A DNA stretch of 64,000 nt from Limanda limanda (lineage: Eukaryota; Chordata; Actinopteri; Pleuronectiformes; Pleuronectidae), in the NCBI RefSeq assembly GCF_963576545.1, contig NC_083646.1, forward strand, positions 17,650,461 through 17,714,460. Reading direction: 5' to 3'. The position numbers were made by a program, and so were the translations under genes. This document shows, piece by piece, positions 13,431 to 24,957 of the stretch (its first letter is position 1; every line of letters starts with the position of its first letter). The notes under the pieces were generated by a model. It saw only the letters and a program-made list of their open reading frames with translations. It had not been told where the DNA came from and did no database searches.

Positions 13431-14194
13431 AGACTAAGGCCCACAATAAGTGAACGGGCAGACTGTCCTCTGTGCTCGGTGCTCAGTCTTATATGGCTGA
13501 ACACGACCCGGCTATGTCACTGCTCCTCTCCATACGCATTTATCCCTTTGTTAGCAAGAGAAATGGGAAGACACAAAGTATTGATGTTTAATTTTCCAGA
13601 AGCCAGCTCCTCTTTCATCGAGTAGAAAAGAAAACAGTCATTTTTTTCACATTTTGCTCCCTACAATCGCTCTGTCAGCCAGAAAGTAACGTGTCTCTAC
13701 ATTACACAGAAACCTAGTGTGTAAAACTCAAAGGAGAATTCCACCCTGCAGTTTGTTTGAAACTGCCATCTGATTTCCAGAGAACTTGCAACATTTTGAC
13801 AGTAATTATTTCAACATATTTACTTTGCGAATCAAAAAAAAAATCAAAGCAAAGTAGCAAATATTTCATGAAGTGATGAAAGCACAACAGAATATCTGAT
13901 GCCATAAGGGAATGCAATGAATGAGCACAAACTCCAGTCCTCCTGCCCTGGAAGCGTCACTTTTCTTTCCCTCTTTTTTTTTGAAGATACGATACAATCT
14001 CTTGTTTTTTCTCTTGACTTATTTAATCATATCATACAAACAGGGTTGGGGTTGCATTTCTTAAATGTAGTCACTCACTGAACACATATTACAAAGCAAT
14101 TTTTGCAAAGTTGCATATTCCTTTTCATTCCATGTAATCTGAATATTTTTGGATTACAAAAAATGCTGCACCCTGTACTACATTAACGAATGCA
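13431..14194. other. non-coding stretch
   Basis: Unique AT-rich sequence. Short A and T runs at 13835-13845 and 13970-13982. No coding signal. Confidence 0.5.
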
Positions 14195-14560
14195 GCCATG
14201 AGTTCCACCAATATATTTTTTTCTCCCTTGAAACATCTCCAAACATTGGCAATGCAATTAATTCCAATAAGCCAAGCCAGGTCAAGCTAAAGCAAACAAA
14301 GGGAATTCCCAGGTTAGACCCAGGCCACATTTCCCTCTGCACTTAGCGAGATAAGTGCGTCTTGCATGAGCCGCTCACAAGTTTATGGATCAGATTTGTC
14401 AGAACAGATGTGAATTCACACGAGATACACAGGACGCATTGAGAGCTGACTAGCCAGACCACATCTGCTGCGGGCTGGGCCACATATGACCCCGTGGTTA
14501 ATGGAGACGTGTTCTGTGCCAGGTGTGAGCAGAGCGTTTGATCTAGAGTGTTTCTAGATC
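14195..14560. promoter_or_regulatory. candidate conserved non-coding element
   Basis: Long repeat-free stretch with GCAATGCAATTAATTCC, AGCCAGGTCAAGC and CACATATGACCCCGTGG words and even composition. It is one of the stronger enhancer-like textures in the window. Not tested by alignment. Confidence 0.33.
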
Positions 14561-14933
14561 TGAAGTTGAAGGTTTGCATATGACAGCAACTTTATATTTG
14601 ACTTGCATGTGACTTAAAGGTCATATATATATAATATATATTAAGCAGCCCTGATCACGTAATGAATGCCTTTACCCTTTAACAGCTTGTGCTCCATTTA
14701 GAGGATTAAAATGCAAAATTAAAAAGAAAGCAGGTGCTGAAATTTGATATTGTTTTGTCCTTGTACTATGATGCTAATCCACAGTCATCATGCTTTTTCA
14801 GAGTTTAGTGCTATTTCCATGGTGATACTGGGAATAGTTTTAATCTTGTTCAGATTCAGTTGCTGTCAGATTAGAGTTGGGTGACATATTAAACAGGAAG
14901 TATTTGGACCTGAATATGGAGAACAATATCTCC

Positions 14934-14942
14934 TGTGTGTGT

Positions 14943-15017
<75 letters not shown>
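14934..15017. repeat. (TG)n microsatellite
   Basis: About 42 TG units with one TA interruption near 14946. Confidence 0.97.
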
Positions 15018-15018
<1 letters not shown>

Positions 15019-15899
15019 CAGATAGTTTATGTAAGGCAGTGTATGCAGTTCCTACAGTTGGGCCAGTGATAGTTGAGCAGGCTTATCCAAAATATTATCT
15101 TGTGTTGTATCTTCTCTTTGCTGTGTAACACTTTGTCAGGACTGTGTACTACTGCTGGATCAGATCTGTTTGGATGGAGATATCTCTGATCCTAGCCAGA
15201 TGTATAAATGCATAAATCTGATTATATCCTGTAACACTGGCTGAGATACAGTATCAGAGTTTAAACTGCCCCGTCTCTGCCTTTTGTGGATGTAACACAC
15301 CAGTTCTTCCTCTGTAAATGCATGCAAACAACTCTTTTATTCTCAGATTACTGATCTCTGCCTCCTGCAGCTCTGTGCTGTATCAGTCTCATGGAGAGAT
15401 AACAGATCACATGTAGACAGCTAGTGATAAAAGCCTTACACAACAACATGGCCTCTGGACCAGGATTTATTTGGATATTCATTGTAGTTTAGTTTCTATT
15501 TTTCTAAGCTTTGTATACTTAAAATACTAGTGTATGCACAGTAGACCTTTGATTTTGTCATGGAAGGTTTATCATTGGCAGCTTCAAAATTATTGAAGTA
15601 ATATGTAAAACCTGTGAAAAAAACAACAAAATCACACTGTCTATTTGTGTCAGAATATTTTTTTATGCATGTCCATAAGTATCTATCCATCTTCCCTTTA
15701 TCCTCCTATCCAAATTCATATTACAGACGTTAACATTTCAGACACCTTGTTAAACATAAATCTGTGGGATGACTCAGATTCTGTCAGTGATTGCTTAACT
15801 TTTTCCATGATCTGCATGAGAGATCACTCATGTCCGGGAATCTTTATGTGTGCGTGTGTGTTTATATGCAGGAAGGGCCATTTGTATCCATGTGATGGT
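15018..15899. other. non-coding stretch
   Basis: Unique sequence with no strong feature. The open frame at 15645-15902 runs into the regulatory-looking block and is taken as chance. Confidence 0.5.
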
Positions 15900-16000
15900 T
15901 GATGTAAAAAGTCGGGTTTCCTGGAGGCAGATTATGCCTCCGAGCATGAAAGCCTTCCTGTAACAGTATCTGCACTGACACGATTTTCCAGTCCACTGCG

Positions 16001-16070
16001 AGGCATAATCTGAGTGCCTGGAAATGGGATGAATAAGCCCAAGTAAATGCCCCGCTCTAAATAATGTAGC
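16001..16070 (+). repeat. module copy A of triplicated element
   Basis: Carries TGGAAATG, TGAATAAG, CCAAGT, ATGCCC and GCTCT in the same order and spacing as copy B. Roughly 38 of the 45 central positions agree with B by eye. Confidence 0.65.
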
Positions 16071-16394
16071 AGCTCCAATGCAAAAAAACAGCGTCTGCCC
16101 GGGATACATTTGGATACGAGCCCAATTTTTTAAAACATGGAATTGCACACAGCAGTTAAGAAGGAATTTACATTTAATATGAAAGCCTTTTAAAATAATG
16201 GGTGCACAAATAAATGTGCATATTTTAGCAGGAAGGGAGCTAAATAAATCTGTACTTTCACCTGCTGTAATCCCCTCTAATGTGAAAAAAAAAGAATCCC
16301 AGATTGCAATCTAAAGCTGAGTCTTTAATAGACAATATAAACGATCCAGTGAAGAATAAAGGCTGACATATTTCTTTTCAGGTCTTTTCACATG

Positions 16395-16492
16395 AGGTCA
16401 ATGTGTAATCTCTGGTGGAAATGTGGCTGAATAAGGCCAAGTCATGCCCTGCTCTTATTATTATGCATCTAATTATTATGCGTCAGCCGTTA
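16395..16492 (+). repeat. module copy B of triplicated element
   Basis: The most complete copy: AGGTCAA, ATCTCTGG, TGGAAATG, GCTGAATAAG, CCAAGTCATGCCC, GCTCT, then ATTATTATGCGTCAGCC. It links A (middle part) and C (both ends). Confidence 0.7.
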
Positions 16493-16825
16493 GCTATTCT
16501 GTGCTGTGCTGTGCAGCCAGCGCCAGTTCACAAGGTCAAATTCATGGTACTTGTAAATGTCCTTGCTGAATAAAATTAGACTGTGACTCAAACTGTGTGT
16601 ATTGTATGTGTGTGTGTGAACTGCTGACAGTCATGGGCACAGGAAATATCACACACGCACACACACACACACACACCCATACATGCATACCCTGCTCCCA
16701 CACGGTGTTTGGTGTACAGCCTGTGGCAATGTTCACAACACCTCGTCATTAAGCCGTGTCTCTCAGTTAGATTCAGTTAACAAACCAGCACTGAATCACG
16801 TTGGACGCAAATTTGCTGCCAGACA

Positions 16826-16900
16826 AGGTCAAGGCTTCATCTTTGGCCGAGAAACGAGCTGAGTAAGAATGAGTCATGCTTTCAATTATGCATCAGCCTG
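16826..16900 (+). repeat. module copy C of triplicated element
   Basis: Matches copy B by AGGTCAA, ATCTTTGG, GCTGAGTAAG, AGTCATGC and AATTATGCATCAGCC in order, with one internal gap. Its AAGGTCAAGG resembles a nuclear-receptor half site. Confidence 0.65.
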
Positions 16901-16920
16901 ACGGACAGGCAGTGTTTGCT

Positions 16921-17879
16921 TTCAGATAGCTGTCAAGAGAGGCTAGACTTACAGGTGACCCTGTAATCTGTTGCCAATGCTGTCTTTACTTGGAAAAAAC
17001 TGAAAATGTTGAGAAATCCATCGAAAAACTGAGCACTCTCGAATAAACAAACAGTTACAGCTAATCTGAATGAATTAAATCGAATCAATCTGACTTTACA
17101 CTACTACTACTTTCCACATCAGTGAGATTTATGAACTTGTTCCGGTCACACGTATATGCCCACAGTTCCATTCGTACTTAAATGACGGTCTGCGTCGGTC
17201 TGGCATTGCTCGCATGTGTACCTGTTCCCACATTCCATTCCATTCCAGTAGGTGGAGTAATGTGCAAAAGGGTTGTTTGTCAACCTCTGTTTAAGGTTGA
17301 CAAAGCGTATAGCTGTGACTTCTCTCCAGGAGTTCACCCTGTGTGCGTATTCTCAAACTGCTTCATAGATTGGTTGTTCAATCATGGGTATCAGAGAATC
17401 TCCTCATGCAGCTTATTTTTAAAACCAGTGTCCAGGTTGTTCATCATCTTCTTTAATTTGCCAACAAACAAACATATGTTGTACTTGGAGCATGCACAGT
17501 CAATGCATATGTCAGCTTGGTTACAAATTTTGGGCTGCACACCAATGTGCCCTGGACCCTAGTGGACTGACGGATGCCAAAATCACACTGAAAAAGGATT
17601 TGTTTACCAATTTAAAATGCGATTTTAATTGATGACACAGAAATTAATACATTTTATTCAGATCAAAGTTATCAAGTGTAAAATATCATGTTAACATTCA
17701 TTTGGAGCAATTAATTAATTTGTGTGTTACCGATTAAATATATTTTCGACGTTGGTAAACAATTTTCTTTTTCCAGCGTATGAATTTGCCTTTCATGTTC
17801 CCATCTCTAGCCCTCTGGTGTGACTGCTGTTACCAGAATATGTTACTTTCAGGCTAATATCTTGCTAGCAGGACTAATT
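16921..17879. other. non-coding stretch
   Basis: Unique sequence. The 126-codon open frame at 17182-17562 shows no domain or conserved pattern and is taken as chance. Confidence 0.5.
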
Positions 17880-18060
17880 TGCTCTCTTTCCAAATTAAAG
17901 TGGCCCCATGTAAACACCTTCATTGGCCTTGAGGGATTTAAAGATGTTCACATGCAACCTAATTGTCCATTAATATGACTCATACTTTTATTCCAAATTA
18001 CCTGCCTTCGCATCACCACCTCAGGCAGCCTCGAGGAACCTGACTGGCCCAATTCTGGCT
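17880..18060. promoter_or_regulatory. candidate conserved non-coding element
   Basis: Repeat-free stretch with a CAAATTAAAGTGGCC word, a FOX-type ATGTAAACA and TCCATTAATATGACTC. Enhancer-like texture only. Confidence 0.28.
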
Positions 18061-19829
18061 AAAATTAAATTCAGATTCATTTGAATATTCTTGCACACAC
18101 AAAGTTAATCCCTGCGCACCGATCAGGCTACATTTCAGTCGGGCCGGGGCGGATAATCCACTTCCATCCTGTACAGAATAGATATGTGTGAGTGTGCGAG
18201 TGTTTAACGTGATTCTCTGTTCAATTGTGAGCCTCTTTCTTCCCCTGCTGTTTGTGTTTGTGCTGCTGATGTTTGCACGCACACAGACAGAGATGCGGCT
18301 TCACCAGCTACTTAGTAAGCTCTCTGATGTCCTCAGCTGTGTGTGGTAATGAGAGCTACTGACACAGTGAACTGTGGCCGCTCAGACATGCAGATATCCA
18401 GTGTGTGTGCGCGCACCCCCCCCCCGCTCTCTCTCCCCATCTCGCTCTCATTATCTTTTTTGCTCCTCCTTCTAATTTATTCCATTTCTCCTCGGCCCCC
18501 TGCCTTCCCTTCCTCCCTGCCTCTTTATCTCTCCCTCTGACTTAAATTTTTCTGTCTGATTTTTCTCTCTCTCTCTCTCTCTCTATCTCACAGACGCACA
18601 GTGAGATGCTGCTGGGCCTCAGTAGACAGTGAGAGCACGGAGCCATCCCCCTCTTCAGTTCACCGCCAGTTCACGCCGCTCCACACTGACAGAAATGATG
18701 CTGACAGAAATGCAAATTTTTTGACAGTGACAGCAGCGGTGCCAGCCACAAATGTTAACATTACGCCTCAAAACTTCAGGTACCAATTTGGATTCACTTG
18801 AAAGTGTAGTTCCAGACTTTTAGACAAGGGACTGTGTTATTCTTGTCTCGGAGGAGTTCGGCGTGTTAGACTGTTAATACGCTGCCGCTTTCTGCTGATT
18901 CATCTGCTTCTGGAGTTTCCGAACGATCTAAAAGTATTGTGTCAGACCTTGTGAGAGCGCTAAACGCCACATTTGATTTGATGACAATACCAAACTAAGT
19001 AGCATCATTACTTTTGTTACGGAAGAAAGTGCATTCTGGGACAAATGTCCTCAGCAGAAGATATGAGCTGTGTCCAGAATCACACTTATCACTGTATAGT
19101 CCACTATATAATGAGTTCGCCATTTTGTATTTGGGTGGCAGGAATAGTTGGACCTGTCGTACAAATGTTAGTTAAAGTGTATCACAACCTGCAGCAAACT
19201 AATTTATTTCTACATTTAAATATGGTCATGCAATGTGCTTTTAACCTAAAAGTATTAATATGAAATGATAAAATTAATATTTAGAATTATGACGTTGTTG
19301 TACGTCATGAATACAAAATTACCGGCACAGAAGAAAATGTGCCATGTAGCGTGCAAAAGCGTTTTTTCTCTTTTACAGATGAGCTCATTATATAGTCCTC
19401 TAAATAGAAGTTAGTGGATAAGTGGGCGATTTTGGACACAGCCACAGAGATAATTATAATGTCCTTGTAGAAAAATAAACTTTATTAATCCAACAAAGTT
19501 GCTGCAGTCATCTTTTACAGCGTGCATGGCTGGTAAACTGGTTGGCTGACAGGCCGGTTTACAGCCTGATTCACAGGCTAAAGACAGGGTGGTGGAAAAG
19601 ACGAGCTGTCCTTGTCATGTGAGGAATTTGTTTTTTTATTTTTTGGACCGTGCCCCTTAGGAGGCGCATGTTCGATTCCCTGCCGAGTTCCTCACTCCAT
19701 CAGTCTTTGTGTTTGTCCATCTCATCATCTCAGGCTCCCACTCGAACACCCCACTGGTGCTACCTTCTCTGTCACTTCTCCCTCTCCCCTCCAGTTACAC
19801 TTTGACTTTCTTTCCCCTTCCTTCCCTCC

Positions 19830-19832
<3 letters not shown>
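18061..19832. other. non-coding stretch with pyrimidine tracts
   Basis: Pyrimidine-rich sequence at 18405-18600, including (CT)n at 18564-18584, otherwise unique. A GTTCGATTCC word near 19670 recalls a tRNA T-loop but has no tRNA fold around it. Confidence 0.45.

Positions 19833-19904
<72 letters not shown>
19833..19904. repeat. (CT)n microsatellite, 72 bp
   Basis: A perfect run of 36 CT units embedded in a longer pyrimidine-rich stretch (about 19740-20150). The Ser/Leu-rich open frames here are artefacts. Confidence 0.98.
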
Positions 19905-19908
<4 letters not shown>

Positions 19909-21742
19909 CATGCTGATATGCATCGCTGTCTTTCAGTATTTGCACTTTAAGTTTCCTTTCGCCAATGCGGTTCGCCTGTCACAGTCGGGAAGCCTGTCTG
20001 TCTTTTCCTCTCGTCCTCACTGTTTCTCTTGATCTCAGGCTGCCTCTCTGGCTGCCTGCCTGTCTGTTTCTATTTCTCTCCCTTTGCATATTTCTGCCAG
20101 TATCTCTTTGTCTGCCCCTTCCACCCACTCTCCACCTCTGCATTACAGCATCTGAGCGTTAATGCGCTCAAATTTCTTCTTACCAAGAGATGTATTTTTC
20201 TCAAGAACCTCTAACACTCCCTAAGTTCCACTTCCTCTTGTGATCCACTACAGTTTTCAACATCTATAATAGTTTGTTGATCAGGCCTTCTTATTCTTTA
20301 GGCTGCTCTATGCTGCCTCTGTCTCTCTCACTGACTAAGTCACTGTCTTTCTGAGTGACGCGATCATCTGATCTCTGTGAGAGTTTCCTGCTTCGGAAGG
20401 TTTCACTCCTCAGATTACCTCTGCCTTGCATTGGGAGGATGATGAATTATAACTTTTTCAGCGGGGTTTGGATTACTTCGCCCGTTCCTCAGGTTGCCGT
20501 GCTTGTTTAACGTCACCACTTATGCCAGAGGACGATTAAACTGAGATTCCAGAGTTGGGAAGGGTACTTTAATTGTCATGTAGTCCGTTGCAAGTTGTAA
20601 TTTTAAACACATAATTTGCAACGGTGCAGTTTGCTGACTTTGACCTTCAGCGGCACAAGAAATAGTCCTGCTGTAATTTCAACACTGTGGGGAATAAAAT
20701 ATGCTTATTGTGTTAAACATGTAGAGACCACACCTGATCACTTCATGTCATGGCTGACGGGACCTGATGTTTTGTAAAAAGTAAATGTTGAGAAAAGATC
20801 TGGTATTGACATCTGTGCAGCATGATGTTATCACAAGAGGTTAAAGATATGTTCGGGTCTGAACGCACCCAAATGTGTGATGGTCTGGTTCGCATGATTC
20901 CACATTCTTTTCACTGTTACCACAAATGCATCTTGGGCCACAAATGAAGAACTGCACACTCAGCTGACATCGTCTGACCCCCGACAGTTTGAACACATTT
21001 TTATACTTCTCAGGGTCCATTACGTTGATTTGTTTGTAGCAACCACCACAATAACAACACTGATCGCTGCATAAAGAATTATGCTTCTCTTAAATGAGAA
21101 AAATATTAATGTATAGTTGCTCACATTCATTCTTTGGGTCCCTCCAGACTCTCTTTCTCTTTCTCTCGCGCCAACACACATACACACAATGTGATCAGAC
21201 ACATCTGTAAACTCAGACTGGATAAACACACAATGTGGTCTTTTAGAATATAAATGATTTACGCGATTATGTGCACATAGAGCAGGGAAGTGGAATCACA
21301 GGAGACACATAAAGGATGTATTTTAATACCAGGTGTGAACACATGTAGCTAACGCTGACCACTTGTGATCAGATCTCAGAGGACAGAGGTTAACATCAGG
21401 TCTGAACACGACCATAGTGTGATTTTACTTTATCTTTACCAGCTTGTGTCCCTTGGTGTTCACTGTATCTGCTTGTGTACGTCTGTTTATGTACATGTCT
21501 GTGTTTTTCTGTCTTCATCCGTGTGTGTGTGTGTGTGTACAAATGATGTTCTGTGTTTACACAGCGTGCACAATTTCCCCCATATACTGTCCTTCTGAAT
21601 GTGTCTGTTAATATTAGTCAAACCATCGACCCAGTCAACCCGCACGGGACGTCGTCTCCTGTCTTTGACATGGGATTTCTTTTTCTACGATCCTCTTGGA
21701 GCTATTGTCTCAAACTGAGGAGACGTAAAACTCAATTTCCCT
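19905..21742. other. non-coding stretch
   Basis: Pyrimidine-rich to about 20150, then unique sequence. Short GT runs near 21524-21538. No supported gene. Confidence 0.5.
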
Positions 21743-21834
21743 TGGAGGAGAAAGAGGAGAAAGAGGAGGAGGAGGAGGAGGAGGAGGAGAAGGAGGAGGA
21801 GGAGGAGGGTGGGGGTAGGAGGGGGATGGTGGCA
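21743..21834. repeat. (GGA)n polypurine tract
   Basis: Almost pure purine (GAGGAG and GGAGAA units, then GGGGGTAGGAGGGGG). A mirror-symmetric purine run of this length can form triplex DNA. The Glu-rich open frame is compositional. Confidence 0.92.
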
Positions 21835-21954
21835 TGTTGAAGTCCAAATGTTCTTATCTCATGCACTATTAAGTGAAGCAGTGAGTTGTGTGGGTAACAT
21901 AGTTTAGAGTCCGTCTGTCACAGCCTGGGGGTATGTTGCTCCGAGTGCCCACAT

Positions 21955-22084
21955 ACACACAAACACACACACACACATACACACACACACACACGCATAA
22001 ACAAGACACACATGCACACAGACACAGATGTGCAGATGTACGAAAGTATGCATATGCATAAACACACTCGAAAAACAGACGTGG

Positions 22085-22128
<44 letters not shown>

Positions 22129-22156
22129 ATACACACACACACACACACACACACAC
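21955..22156. repeat. compound (CA)n microsatellite
   Basis: Two CA-rich segments (21955-22020 with ACATAC and GCATAA interruptions, and 22087-22156 nearly pure) joined by imperfect CA-like sequence with ATGCATATGCAT. Confidence 0.96.
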
Positions 22157-22899
22157 CTCTGCCGCCTCAGGGCTCCATATCTCCAGTCCTATACGGCCTT
22201 GGTTCAGGTCAGAGGGGTCGACTGAGACTCTCGCTTCATTAATCACAGCTGGGAATCGAGCAGCTTTTTATGTACATTTTTCCACATGTATTTACCCTTT
22301 CGTCAACTTTGACATAAAGGTAGCGTATTGAGCCAAAGCTGTCTTTTATTTTTTATTTTCTATGTTATTGACATGCATCTAAACATTTGGTAGGTGACTG
22401 TAGTTAGTGGGAGTCAGTGTTGCATTTATAGTTCCCTCAGAATCAGTGTTCTGTATGATGTTATTTGTTCTGTCTACCTCCAGACAATTCAGCCACCTCA
22501 TCCAGTCTTAAGCATCCCCTTACGATCGCAGTTCACTGTCAATATATGGGCGTCACAGAGATTAATCACATGTAGCAACATAAAAAAAACAAGCATGCAC
22601 TAGAAGTTTAAGCACACACAGGCATAAACACTAACACATAAACTCACATGACATGAGGAATGGCGGTAGCTCCCTCACCAGAGTAGTTAAAAGTGAGGGA
22701 TTGCAAACATTGCACCCAGTTGTTGATGTGATAATCATGACAAAGAGCAAGTGGATCTTTTTGTCGCACTATATGTGGCTGCGTTAGAGTGATGAGAGAC
22801 AATCAGTTCATCATTGTATCTGTCTGTCTGTGTGTGTGTGTGTCGCGCTCATTGGTTATTAAAAAGATACAAAAAGAAACAAATCAGCAAATAGAACAA
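22157..22899. other. non-coding stretch
   Basis: Unique sequence, with a short TG run near 22830-22843. No supported gene. Confidence 0.5.
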
Positions 22900-23640
22900 T
22901 GCTTAATTCTTAAAGCGACTCATTTTGGTGAAATATTTTGACTTTTCAATGTGCAAATTTCCATGAAAGCCCATAAGCACTTAATCTCGGGTCTAAGCTG
23001 CCCACATGGGGATTTGTATTTTCAGCCATTTTTCACTGTGTATATTAAATATGTATAAACAACAACAATTGACAGCTTAAAGTTGACTTATTATGTTTTG
23101 TTTTCACAAATAATGACCCTGATTTAAATTTGTTATCAGGGTTCCAATCGTCATCTTTCAAATGATCTCCTCATGTTTAAAGTGAAAGGCCTAAATAAGT
23201 GAAAAAATAAATCAGAACTTAGATGATGCTTATCTGGTCTTCACAACTATAATTTGTAGACATGCAAACACAGAGCACATCAGATTAGCCTCTGGGGGGC
23301 AACAGACAATATTTTGGGGCATTCAGTGTAGAAAGGGAACATCTGGGCCAAGACTCCATCTTCTAGCAACGTGAGAAGCAAGAATAGAGTTGGAGTTAAG
23401 CGATGATATCTACGACCAGATTTTTTCACATCTAGCATCATTGTGGCTTTGCCCTATTCCCGTCTTTTTGTAAGTGAATGGAGATAAACGAATAAAGGCG
23501 ATAGCTGATTGCTCTCCACACAAACGGGTTTCCTGCTCAAATCTGATTGGTCAAACTACAAATTGAAACCAGAAAGCTTCGGGCCCAGAAATCTTGTCAG
23601 TAGCCTCCAGACTGCAAATTCACATATAAAATCTGTTTAT
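22900..23640. repeat. possible degenerate dispersed repeats
   Basis: At 23077 the sequence CTTAAAGTTGACTTATTATG differs at only 3 of 20 positions from the left end of the 48128 element, suggesting a broken relative. The part 23280-23620 has the look of a fish interspersed repeat (short words such as GCCTCTGGGGGGCAAC and CCCAGAAATCTTGTC), but no second copy exists in this window to prove it. Confidence 0.3.
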
Positions 23641-24058
23641 AGATATGAATACACATGTAACACAGTGGGTTAGCTATCTTAATTGCCCCAAATCAGAGAA
23701 CATTCATCCACAAGCAGGATTCTGGTTTATTGTGATCAGATTAAAAGAATGAATGTTGTAAAAGTATTATCAGTGTGTCAATAGTGACTGGACTAACAAA
23801 AACACAACCATTGTCATCAGCCACCTGAAGCCTGAGAGAGAGAGAGGCAGTGCCGAGCAGTGTGAGGTGTTATCACTGGTGTCACACTGAGTATTGTGTG
23901 AGTGTGTTTGTGTGTGTGTGTGTTTTGCCCTTGACTGCTGGCAGTCCTGCAAGCTCAATGAAACAATAGAGTGTGAGAGAGAGAGAGAGACTGGATCATC
24001 GGTTAAGCATTTTGCCCAATTATACACTCACTCTTTCTCACGCTTTCTCTGCCTTTCA
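23641..24058. other. non-coding stretch
   Basis: Unique sequence with short GAGA (23834-23845, 23977-23990) and TG (23905-23923) runs. Confidence 0.5.
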
Positions 24059-24352
24059 CGCACGCACACACACGCACACACACACACCCAAACACACACA
24101 CACGTTTGTACTTCTATTTTACTGAGGACACCGATTGACACAATGTATTCCCTAGCTCTTAACCCTAACATTAACCATCCAAACTAAATACCTGACCCTA
24201 AACCTAATTCTAACCCTAACCTTAAAACCAAACCGCCCATTGAAAAAGTGAGGACCGGTCAAAATGTCATCACTTTCCAAAAATGTCCTCACCCTGTAGG
24301 GACTATGCTTGAAATGGTCCTCACTAAGACAGCAGTACAGGGACACACACAT

Positions 24353-24403
<51 letters not shown>

Positions 24404-24420
24404 CACAGACACACTCACAC
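24059..24420. mobile_element. CA-linked composite dispersed repeat
   Basis: Between two CA arrays (24059-24103 and 24342-24420) lies a block with TTACTGAGGACACC, an AACCCTAAC-rich stretch (24158-24225), GTGAGGACCGGTCAAAATGT and AATGGTCCTCACTAAGAC. This GAGGACC / CCTAACC / (CA)n arrangement is, from memory, common in teleost genomes. A related GGTTAGG-rich version on the other strand lies at 44510-45100 here. The CCTAAC words are internal to the repeat, not telomeric DNA. Confidence 0.6.
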
Positions 24421-24518
24421 TGCATGATGTACTGCAGGCACCACAAACTAACACCTCTCAGTAGTCGACTGTAGATGGCCAACATCAGGTGTTTCTCTCA
24501 TATGGAAAGTTGTCGGTG

Positions 24519-24519
<1 letters not shown>

Positions 24520-24594
<75 letters not shown>
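24520..24594. repeat. (TG)n microsatellite, 75 bp
   Basis: About 37 perfect units. It is complementary in direction to the CA array ending at 24420, 100 bp upstream. Confidence 0.98.
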
Positions 24595-24597
<3 letters not shown>

Positions 24598-24802
24598 GGT
24601 GGGGGGTGTACAGGTGACAGAGAGGGAGGCAGTATTTGTGTCTCTTTGTGTGCATGCCAGAAGAAGTGATGTTTGATGTATGTGTGCATATGTGAGGGTG
24701 ACAGTGGGTGAGGGGTGTGTTTGTGTCAGCACAATCAACATGGAGGAAGAGGAGAGGAGGAGGAAGTAAAGGATGTCTGAGCATATGTGAGCATGTTGTC
24801 TT

Positions 24803-24826
24803 TGTGTGTGTGTGTGTGTGTGTGTG
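24803..24826. repeat. (TG)n microsatellite, short
   Basis: About 12 TG units. Confidence 0.95.
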
Positions 24827-24941
24827 CCTGTGCGTTTCTCTTTTTCCACATGGACAGTTTTTTGAAATAAAAAAGGGGGAAAATCCAAACACTACCTGTG
24901 TGCTGCAGATAAGGCGATAAAAAGGTGTTCACATTGTATTA

Positions 24942-24957
24942 GCGGCCCCCTTGTGGC
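24942..24957 (-). promoter_or_regulatory. CTCF-like site
   Basis: On the minus strand the bases read AGCCACAAGGGGGCCGC, close to the vertebrate CTCF core (CCA..AGRGGGC). Motif match by eye only. Confidence 0.35.

Larger units (their letters stand above)
15900..16920. promoter_or_regulatory. candidate enhancer block with a triplicated module
   Basis: A 1-kb repeat-poor block in which one sequence module of about 70-100 bp occurs three times in the same direction, at about 16001, 16395 and 16826 (listed individually). A perfect 13-bp inverted repeat, CAGATTATGCCTC / GAGGCATAATCTG (15928-15940 and 16000-16012), leads into the first copy. Spacer sequence between the copies is not similar, which speaks against a plain tandem satellite and for an old duplication under constraint. 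A (CA)n run at 16650-16677 lies between copies two and three. Confidence 0.5.

Noticed and set aside
17182..17562. 126-codon frame with a hydrophobic start
   Set aside because: No acceptor or donor context, no recognisable domain, weak start context; expected by chance.
19660..19700. GTTCGATTCC resembling a tRNA T-loop
   Set aside because: No acceptor, D or anticodon stems can be drawn around it; no A-box at proper distance.
24150..24230. CCTAACC-rich sequence resembling telomeric repeats
   Set aside because: Not a hexamer array (TTAGGG absent); part of a dispersed composite repeat with GAGGACC motifs.
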